Shown here in pieces: positions 44,040-53,533 of a stretch of DNA of 64,000 nucleotides. How positions within the stretch are numbered: the first letter of the stretch is position 1; every line of letters starts with the position of its first letter. Both the position numbers and the translations under genes were made by a program. Source of the stretch: Neckera pumila (Eukaryota > Streptophyta > Bryopsida > Hypnales > Neckeraceae); NCBI GenBank assembly GCA_963969595.1, contig OZ018418.1, forward strand, positions 3,601,001-3,665,000. The letters are read 5' to 3'. The notes beneath the pieces are model-generated. The model saw only the letters and a program-made list of their open reading frames with translations. It did no database searches and was not told the DNA's origin.

Positions 44040-47036
44040 TGTTGCAACCAAAATTTTTAGTTTTCCTTTGCTTACCTAAATATTAGAATGGAAACGGGTA
44101 ATTAGGATCCGGATCCTGTTAGAAGGGCAAAAGGAAACTGAAGATAGACATTGCTAATCTAGTATGGGGAAACACTAGATCTGATCCGGTCAGAATGTTA
44201 GTATTCAAGAACAAAATCACCTCCGAATCTCATCTTGAAGCGGATTAGGGTTGGACCGGATTGATATGGACCGGACCGGAAAAGGTCATGATGATCTGCC
44301 ATGGGTCCTAGAACTACATAAAGGTTGGTTGTCCTCATTTTCACTCCTTTACTTCCCTCGAGTTCTGGAGCTGACTTTGAGCGCTTTTACGCCTCTGTTT
44401 GCGCTAGAGCCGTTGTATGTGTATGTGCTTCAGGCCGGGTATGTCAGAGTGTGTAGGAAAGGTAGAGATTGTGTGGATTGCAGGTTTTTGTGTTGATTTC
44501 TAGTTGAGATTGGACGAGAGGAAGTGTGGAACGGGACATGCGGCTAGGAGAAAGTGAGGTAGCAACCGATAAAGGTCCAGTAACCGTCCGTGTCCATACC
44601 TCAGCTGCGTAAGAGCAGACCAAGAGCGCCCAGTTCCTCCTCCGACGTCAAACTCCGGAAAGTAGTTCCGGTCATCCCAACCAAGGAACTAGCGAGGACT
44701 GAGCTCATGGACGATCTCAATGCAATGGGTTGTCTGGTGTTGATGGATAAACCCCTGGGGGTTTAGGAAGGAGCGGATGGTGAGAGAGTTCAAGTGTAAG
44801 GTGTCGAATGAGTTCGACAACAAGCTCCAGGGCCGCCTGACCGAATGGGAAGAAGAAAGGTGGAGGGAAGTTTACAACTTCCGGATGGGAGGTTCCGGCA
44901 TGGCTGGACGGAAAGCCGAGTTCATCCATGACAAGTTTCATGGAGAGCCGAGCAACAAGGACGGATATGCGGTTGCGGATTGCAAGAGCAACCGGCACCG
45001 CAATGTCCTCTAGTTCCTAATTTCGATCGTCCACCCGGAGAAGCCGACAAGGGTAACGATGACCATTGGCAACACGATTTTTGGTTCCCTGAGCGGGGAA
45101 AGGAAGGTGAACTGGGCCCGGATCTTTTCCAATCTGGTGTCCCAGCTTGTGACGAGGATCGGAGAGAGTAGGGCCACTCCTTTGAGTCCCTATCTCTTCC
45201 ACCTCTACCATCGCAACCAACTCCTCACAGATATGGAGGAGAAAACATGGAACCTTCAAGAGTCTATCCTGAAGTACGGAGAGTCGGGTTTGGATGACGA
45301 GCAGGAAGAGCAAATCCGGATGAGCACCGGAGGCAGGAGGCAGAGATTTGTTGGCTTCAGGAGGAAGTTGACACTCTGGAGGCCGACATGGTAGCCCTCA
45401 GAGAGGACAAAGCCGCAGTCCGGGAGATGGCCGAGTCTGTGAAGGACACCCTCGGAGAGTTTGGATCCGTCGTGGTCAAGGCAGAGCTGTTTGACAAGAA
45501 GGTGCATGAGGAGAAGAAGGTATCCGGTTCCCGGATACTTTGGATCTTGATCGACTTCACCGATCGGGTGGATGTGTCATTGGTGGCAAGCAAGGAAGGC
45601 AATCAATTGGATGGACGTCAGCAGTCAGAAGCTGAACGGGTCCATGTACTCCCTGGAGATGCCACTTTTGAACTTCTCGCTGCCGGATTCGTTTCTAGCC
45701 AAAGGATCAAATCCGAGGGAGCCCAAGGATTAGACACCCGAAAGAAAGAGTCAAGAAAGAGTCACCGAAGATCTAGGCTTAAGCAACCCATTCATCTGGA
45801 TTCATCGCCAGGATCAAGTCTTCCGGATCCTGCTGCTTGGGAGCGAAGCATGAACTTGATTGAAGTTTTTAACCAACTGCCCGAGGAACCCAAGAGTCCT
45901 ACACTAGGTGGGGGAGTTGGAGAGTAGGTAGGTAGATAGATAGGAATGTAATTTTTGTAATTTAGTTAGGACCGGATCGGATGTTGACCCAGTCTGGCTG
46001 GTTAGGATTGGACTCGGATGTCCTGCGCGGATTTCCGAGGGCCTTTTTGCCTTGTAATCAAGTTGTATATAAGTCAGCCCCTGCTTGAGAGCTGTGAGTC
46101 TTTTTGCCCAAATTTTGTGTATGTCTTCTCTTGGCCTCTTATTGCGTGTCTCTCCCGTGAGTGGCAGGGTTGTGTGGTGAGGAGTTAAGAAGGCGCATGC
46201 TGGTGCGGGTGTGATTTCTCCCTTTGGCATTCTTGTTTTGATCTTATGTGCAAGTAAGCGGCTTGTGAAAGAGTTGGGAGTGGATTTCAGTTCCTCAGCA
46301 TCTCTAAGGTTTAGGATTCCGGGCAAGACAGCTGTTGTTAGGCTAGGCGGATAGGGAGGAATTCCTTAGTCACACTAGAACTCCTGGGTGGGAAATCCGG
46401 TTGAGTGTCCGACCTCCTGTGAGATCTCGCTGCCTTAGTTGGCAAACGGAAGGATTTTAGTTGATGTTGGAACAGACGGGTTCACTTGCAACCGCCTGAC
46501 TTTGTACAAACGGAATGTGGCACTAAGGTTGTTGTAGTATGAAAGGATCGTACGGGGGGTCTTTGTGTGATTGGTGATCTGGAGAGTTCTCTGGATTGCT
46601 GTAAAGGATAAAAACGGATCCAGATTAGTAGAGGAAGGTGGAGAATAGAGAAGTGGGTCTTCAGCCACTATAAGTCATGGAAGGAATGGCGGGCCCACCA
46701 CTCTCAAAATCAAGGGGCAACCCCTCTGATGGTGAAATAGAGGTAAAACTAAACCGGATGGGAGTAAGAGCGGATGTGAGTTGATCACACGGGATCAGAA
46801 AGTTGACCGGATCGGGAAGGGAGAAGAGGGTTTGATTGTAGTTTTCGGTGTTATTGTGTTTCCGGTTGTGGTGTTAGGACCGGAAGAGGAAATATAGGTA
46901 CTGACTAAGCTTAGAGACCAAATAAGGCTAGATACTTCACAGAATCTTGCTGGTTCAATCTTTAGAGTCACTTTGTTATACTTTAAAGTGGTTTTTGGTA
47001 GTATAACTGGGAATTTGCTTGCCCTATGCTACGACA
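44040..47036 (+). mobile_element. LTR unit F (divergent ORF-bearing solo LTR)
   Basis: It begins TGTTGCAACC and ends CTATGCTACGACA. The target duplication is GCCGT (44035-44039) and GCTGT (47037-47041), a single C-to-T difference at a CpG. It is 2997 bp. It has a TATA-like CTACATAAAG (44315), an ORF related to those of A-D, and the hairpin at 46723-46743. It is clearly older or from another subfamily. It lies inside the methylase-like gene. Confidence 0.8.
44707..45927 (+). pseudogene. LTR-encoded protein, F copy, decayed
   Basis: The family blocks are recognisable: M-D-D-L-N-A-M-G-C-L-V-L, E-E-R-W-R-E-V-Y, G-Y-A-V-A-D-C, H-P-E-K-P-T-R-V-T, N-T-I-F-G-S, V-N-W-A-R-I, Y-L-F-H-L-Y-H-R. After a frameshift near 45345 the reading is L-Q-E-E-V-D-T-L-E-A-D-M-V-A-L, a clear heptad coiled coil, then S-G-S-R-I-L-W-I-L-I-D-F, aligned with T-G-S-M-I-L-K-I-L-V-D-Y of A and C. 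Further breaks: a TAG in P-L-G-V-*, a frameshift before 44777 and a TAG at 45013. Survival of the same blocks in this distant copy argues that the protein was once under selection. Confidence 0.65.
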
Positions 47037-47491
47037 GCTGTCGACATCCCAGAACTTGCTGATCTAGACGTCCCCTAGTTCTAATCCAAACCAGGTCAAA
47101 TCCAACCGGCGTCCCGACAATATGGAGGTGGATATAGTTTGACAGAATGCGGCAACGGATGATGCTGCCCCGCCATCTGGCGATGCTCTACGAGCTGCGA
47201 CCAAGGGATCATAGGACAAGGATCCAGTTCTATAGTTCAAGGAGCAAGAATGTGTTGCACCAAAGACTGGCAAAGATCAGCTCCTTGAAGTCATCGTTGA
47301 GCATGGTGTGCAGAAAGTGGAGGATGTTGCAATGCAAGATGAGGAGGATGTGGAGGATGTTGCTGCGGACACCAGCACCAACCCCGTCCCGTCGGATGTT
47401 GCCGAACGTGGATTAGAGGCCGAGCAATCACAGGGGCCTATGACTAAGATTCCTCCAGGTTCTTCCCTGTGACTCTCTCAGCCTCTTCTTC

Positions 47492-47506
47492 AACTCGATT
47501 CGAGTT
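47492..47506 (+). promoter_or_regulatory. Isolated dyad motif after the methylase-like gene
   Basis: AACTCG-ATT-CGAGTT, with flanks TTC...GAA. It lies in the non-coding gap between the acidic tail of the methylase-like gene and the first exon of the HAD-like gene, probably within an intron. Confidence 0.6.
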
Positions 47507-50500
47507 GAATTTCCTTTACACGTTTGTATGCATTTCAGATTGTAGGACTAGGCTGATAGGCTAGACTTTCCTAGTGCGTTGTATATAATGCATTATTCTA
47601 TCTCCCAGCGAGAAACTGTAATATATAATTTTTCCTCACACATCATTTCTGTGCTTGGTATTTCGCAGCCACAGGCTCGTTGATTTCTGAAATTGCTGCT
47701 CTCCCTATGGCATCCAATTCTCAAAATGCTGATGTGGATCTGGAGATTCCCCTTGCATGTGTGCTCAACATGTCTGTTGCTATTAGTGGTGATCCAGTGC
47801 TGGAGATTCCTTCGTTATTTCTTGAGGAAAAGAATGTCGAGGAGCATGCTATTGATGGTGGAGACATCGGGTTATTGAAGGACAGTCTAAATGATCCTCC
47901 TTTTCAGTCGGAAATGCCCCGGGCGCATACCCGAGTCGAGACAACTACAGCATCTCTAGTTGCCATGGTCCAGGACGCGGCATGTACATAGTGATGTGTG
48001 TGTTTGAGTGTCCTTGCTATGGTCTTCTACCTGGCACTCTTGTTTTTGCTTTCTCCCCTTCAAAGATGTGGTTCATTGTCTTGAATGCACGGGTGGAGTA
48101 CCCATTTTGTAGTCAGAAGTGCATCCTTTTAATTTGAACTTTTTCTCTTTTTGTCATGAGCAGGGTAGCAGTGAGAGATTCCATGAGGCGGAATGCCACA
48201 ATCTTCCTCCATTCACTTCCAGGCTGATAGAGAAATGGCTCAACGTCATTCTGGATCTGAATAAACTTCTATGCGTGTGTGACGTTGTGAGGTACCACCT
48301 GAAGGAAGGGAGATTATGCGATCCCGGTGAGGTAGTCCCTAATGTAGAGTACAAGACCTTGGAAATTTAGAGGGTCACTTGTCGGCCCCATGTTAGGAGC
48401 TTCTTGCGAGAGTTATCTTCCATTGCATACGTCCACATCTGGAGCTCCATGAAGAGATACTATGCCGAACTCGTTTGCAAGTTTCTATTTTACGGCATAG
48501 AATCCCCATGTTATATTCTTGGCCAAGAGCAATGCAACGTTTTGAAATGCAGAGGGAGGAACAAAAGGCTAGAGGACTACAAGATAAAAGGATTGGACAA
48601 AGTCCTCTACATCAAGCCATTAGAGAAACTGCACAATTTGATTGATTCCATGTTCATCAAGGAGACCATAGTTGTTGTGGACCTCAAGCCGGAGATGCAC
48701 TTCGTGAACAACCCTACAAATGTGGAGCTCTTGGATCCGTGGTCGTTTGAGGGTCTGGAAGCGACAGATGGATTCTTCATAAATGAGCTTCTCCCGTGGT
48801 TTAAGATTCTGCTTGTAGAGAGGCCATAGGAGTTGAATTCTTTTTGTAGTGTCGTACGTGCAATCTAGGCGTAAGTATCTTTAGCCACAATGTTGTGCTA
48901 AAATGACATAAGTTATCGTCCCAGGGAATTCCAAGATGATACCGCACATTTCAAGTTTTCCGGATTCTCTTTTCTCCTCAATCCAATCACCTATTCACTT
49001 CTTTCTGAAACTTTCAACTATCCGGAATTCAATCCGAATCCGGTTCTACTCGGAATCTAGTTTCCACTTCCAAATCGAGATGGTTTCTTTCCCGTCTGTT
49101 TTATCCTCAGAGGGTCCGCTTTGATCTTTCGAGGGGTAGGGACTTCACCACTCTGGTTCTCATACTCACTAAACTTGACAAACACAAACAAACACCCAAG
49201 TATTTAAAAGAGTTGTAACAAGGAAAGAAGATCTGGATCCTCACAACTTCCTAGACACCAGATCCGGAAAGCAGGTCACTCAAGACTCGATCCACTCCTT
49301 ACTACAACAACAGATCACAAGGTTCCGGAACCTACCGTGGGTTATTTGTTAAGTGCTAAACTGTTCTGAGGTTGGCAGACCTTCCGAGAGAGTGGCGACT
49401 TTCTCTAGGCGGGCGCTTACCTCCGCAGCGGTTGAGAGCCGGACTCGCTTCCGCTACTCAATCAACCGAATCACCGTTACGGTAGTTTAAAGGCACTGTG
49501 CACTTCCACTCAGTCACGAATCTAACATTGTCTAAAATGTACCTTTTAAATGGAACCGACTATCTAAGATCCGGATTCCTCCTCACCCATCTTCCCTCAC
49601 ACTCTAGTACAGTCACAAGCATTCAGACCAATACTTGAATACAAAGATGAAAATCCAAAAGCTCACTCAGCACTTAGATTAAAAGAAAGGAATGAAATAC
49701 AAATGAAAATCTGCTAGGAGGGAATGACAGCACAACAAGCTTGCCAGCCCTTAAAAACCCACAAAAAGCCAACACCTAAAAGCCGAAAAGAGCCCCGGGA
49801 ATCCGCGCAGCCAATCAGAGAACCACCCGAGAAACCCAAAAAAATCTACTGCCGGCTCATTCTAAAAATAAATCCGGAACCAGGGTCCCAAGCGCAGAAA
49901 ACCCGTTTCGGAACTAGAGTTCAAAACCTAATCAAAAATCAAAACATCCTAACTAACTACTTCTTCCGTGGCTTCTTTGTACTATTGTCGCCTTGTGTTG
50001 CTCCTATCGTCTTCGTGGGGGTGTTCTAGACACTTGCCCGGGTCTGGATTGGGCGTCGGATCAGCGGAGTTGCCGTTTCTTTGGTTTCCTCGTCATTGGA
50101 CTGGAGGAACTATCTATCCGACTCCATCTCAATGGGTTGCCCCAATGAAGCTCCAACTGGATCCTCGTCATCGCCTTCCTCCTCTTCCTCGGATGCTCCC
50201 TCCATGTGGGTGAAACCTTCCGGATGTGTCCGGGCCGGATTCTCAATCACAAGCATCCGGTTTGTTAAATCTTCCGGTTGGTAACCTCCGCGGTTAACCT
50301 CTCCCTTCTTCGTGACGGCCTCGCCTGAATTGCAACTTGAGCCGTAACGTCCTTCAGCAAGGCTTGAAGACCTTGCTCTGATATGGGAGTCCTTCCGGCG
50401 GGGATCAGTTTGACCGAAGTCCTCCACAATTGTGCACTCAAAACTCCCGGGAATTGGGTGAAGTCCATGGCTGCCGGATCGAGAAATCCCAACAGCTTCT

Positions 50501-50741
50501 TCATCTCTGCCAACACATTTTCCATCTTGATCTCATAATCCACCAGGATCTTGAGGATCATGCTTTCGGTCACTACGCCCTCTTGAACTAACTTATTGTT
50601 GAAGAGCCGGGCGCGTGTGATTTGATCCGCGGGCTGTCCCACCAACTCCGTTGGAGCCCTCACTACATTCATCGCATCCAACTTCTTCTTGGATGTGAAC
50701 TTCAGGGCTTCCTCCGCAACATCCAAATTGGTCTTGAGTTG

Positions 50742-53533
50742 TGTCGTACGCGCAATCTAGGCGTAAGTATCCTTAACACAAAAATGTGCTAAGATAACAC
50801 GAAATATCGTCCCAGGGAATTTCCGGATTGTATGTAGCATATTCTAGCTATCCGGCTTTTCTTTCTTTCTTTTTTCTCACCAACTTATCGTTTTCCGGAT
50901 GCTTTCACAATCTGGAACGCAAACTCGGAACCCGATCTATCCGGAATCCGGTTTACGTCTCTTCTTCCAATCCGGTTTTCGATACCTCTGTTTTACCTTC
51001 AGAGGGTCCACTAGTTGATCTTTTGAGGAGATAGGGACTTCACTACTCTTGTTCTGCTATAATTCTAACAAACACAAATAACAACACCCAAGTATTCAAG
51101 ATGTTGCAGCAAGACGGAAAGATCCGGATCCTCACAACTTCCGGATGGTGATTCCGGACAGCAGGTCACTCAGAAATACATCACCCTCCCTTACTACAAC
51201 GACAGATCTTAGAGACCGCAACAAATACGGGGGTGTAATCTTTCTAGATGTTAGATGAATTCTGAGGTTGGCAGGTCATCCGGACAGGTGGGGGCTTCCT
51301 TGGGCGAGCGCTTACCTCCGCACGGGTTGACAACCGGACTCGCTTCCCCGCTACTCTATGATCCGGACTACTCTCCTGGTAATTTAAAGACAATGTGTGC
51401 AGCTCCTAAGTCAACAGTCCAACAACATTACAATAGTACACTCTCGACTCAAACCGTATTCCTCGAAATTCGGATTCCTCCTCACTTGTCCTTTCCTTTC
51501 AACACCCAGACTACAGATTAACACAATCCGGATACACCGATAGAACCAAAATGCATACCCGAGGGCTTAGATTTCGAAAAGGAAATGAAATACAATTGAA
51601 TATCAACTAGGAGGGAATGAGGGGCAACTAACTTGCCCGCCCTTAGAAACCCAAAACAAAACCAAAGTCAACACCCTAAAAGTGAAAAAGGGGCTCCCCA
51701 CAAACCGGGTAACCACACACACCAAGGAAATCCCGAATAAATCGGGAAGTCCTTATCCTAAGTTTTTGGAAATCGAGCCCACGCTTGGAATCCGATTCCG
51801 GGACAAAACTATCTAAATTCTAATCCACCTCTACAAGTAGTCCCCTTCTAATTACTTAGCCACCCGAGATTTCTTTGAACTCCCGGCTCCCTGTTTGGCT
51901 GTCGGCTTACTGGACTCTTCGCTGGCGTCATTTTGGCAGCTCGAGGGGGATTCTGACAGGTTGCAGGAGACGTCTCGTCCTCCTCCATATCTTCCTCAGA
52001 TTCTGAGCCTGACTCGAACTCACCAGACTCAAAGTCTTCAATCTGTTGCTTCACCAGCTTCTTCCCTTCCGGTTTCCGCTTCTCAGACTTCCGGAGTTTC
52101 AGTTGCTTCTCAAGCTCCACAATCTTGAGTTCTTCATCCGGATTCGTGATCTTGGCCTTCAATATTTCCGTCCGTTTCTTCAACCGGATTCCCGGCTTCA
52201 TAGAAGTCGAGTTCATCAAAAGTTTCCGGTGATGGCTGGGTCAAGTACGGATTTGGTTCCGGCACGTCCAGACTCGTTTTTCGTGCGTTCGGATTGGTGG
52301 TCTTTTGTCGTTTCTTCTTATCCAGCGGTTTCGATTCCGGATCCTCCTCTTCTTTTTCTTCCTCTTGTGGCGCTTCTTTCGTCGGCTTCAACTCTTCCGT
52401 GAATCCGTACTTCAGGATTTGCATTCCGGTCTCATAGGCTACTTATTCCTGCGGGGTCATAAAATCAAAATGATGATATATATGGAATAAGTAGGTGCTG
52501 AGCAGACTCTACTTGGCCTTGTCGATAGCCCTCGCCATCTTCTTCACCTTCTAGTGGATTATGGTTGCCCAGTTTACGACTCGGCCCTCGATTGCTCCGA
52601 AAATCGTATTTGCCACCGTAATCGTAACCTTCGTCGGCTTTTCCAAATACACAATAGGGATCAGGAAATCTAACAGTTGTCTATGGCGCTCATCTATACA
52701 GTCACTAATGGCAAAACCCTCCTTGTAGTGCGGCGGTTTCTTAAACTTCCCGTCGTAATACTTATCCGTTCGGGTCGCATTTCCGGATCCGGACTGCTTA
52801 AACCCGTAAGTTTCCGCCCACATATTTTCCGTCCAAGAGGCCCACCGACCCCTTGCCATCATCTCAAATTGATTTGGCGTTCCCATAATCAGTTCACGAA
52901 GAAAATCCTCACTTCTAACTGTCCAGGGGTGCTGAATCAACCCGATACCCCCTATGTTGAAGAGATCTTCTTCTAACTCTAAGCGCTCAGCAGAATCCGC
53001 CGGATTGACTGGGTATAGGAGCTTGACAGAGGGAATAGCCTTCTGCCCCTGCGCTGATGTTTCCGCCATTCAGAACTACAATCGGGTGCAATTGGCACCC
53101 TCCTTTCCTTCTCTCCCTATTCGGTCTAACTCACCACTCTTTCACTCTTCTAAAAACAAGCACACACTTCCTCGAGCAGAAGAAAGAGGGAGAAAAATGA
53201 AAGACCCATGCGCTTAAGTACCCGGCCAGCGACCGACATCCGTTGGTTCGGTCACTTAATGCGCCGCCATTGCAAACGGACCCCTAGTTTTTGTAGGTCG
53301 GACCCCTAGTTTGTAGGTTGCCTAAATCCGGATCCCATTCCGATTTACGGATTCCGGCCAAAGTCTGTTTCTTATCTATTCTACAAGTATTGACGAGCCG
53401 GAACTTTCTAACTACCTAGTTTCTACTAGATGTTCCAGTTTCCGTCTTTACTACTACAAAATTTTGAAAATATTTACGGAATTAATCGTAAACTAATCCG
53501 GATTTCTAAAAAATGATATTACGTGTTCCCATA
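50742..53533 (-). mobile_element. LTR unit D (ORF-bearing solo LTR with internal deletion), inserted in C
   Basis: Plus-strand ends are TGTCGTACGCGC (50742) and TTCCCATA (53533). There is a perfect AGTTG duplication (50737-50741 and 53534-53538). At 2792 bp it is about 0.85 kb shorter than B1 because of a deletion within the ORF. It belongs to the B subfamily. Confidence 0.9.
51848..53069 (-). pseudogene. LTR-encoded protein, D copy, internally deleted
   Basis: It starts M-A-E-T-S-A-Q-G-Q-K and keeps the intact N-terminus (Q-H-P-W-T-V-R where B1 and B2 have a stop). It is open to 52551, then has TAG, TAG and TAA at codons where B1 has Gln. D-F-Y-E-A-G is joined, with a frame change, directly to the tail region (R-L-K-K-R-T-E-I-L), removing the coiled coil and second conserved block. 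It ends at 51848. This copy gives the best view of the natural start. Confidence 0.65.

Larger units (their letters stand above)
40161..47462 (+). pseudogene. Large multi-exon gene, possible DNA-methylase-like domain, split by LTR unit F
   Basis: The protein starts M-E-S-Q-T-K-G after a TTGCAG acceptor. Exon 1 runs to 41597 with stops near 40458, 41130, 41232 and 41421. Intron 41598-41731 holds two dyad motifs. A long open exon (41732-43076) ends L-F-V-S-Q-R-D-V-V-V-S-Y-F-A-G-G-K-M-I-S-V-A-W; intron 43077-43254 holds two more. The next exon starts M-L-S-L-N-H-F-L-V-G-E-S and stays in frame, through stops at 43717 and 43873, to the F insertion at 44040. A Glu/Asp-rich tail resumes after F (47037-47462). 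D-V-V-V-S-Y-F-A-G-G-K resembles the AdoMet-binding D-x-x-x-G-x-G strand of N4/N6-type DNA methylases, and a preceding F-L-V-K-N-R strand would fit. I see no DPPY/W motif, so the methylase idea is only tentative. Otherwise the family is unknown. Confidence 0.5.
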
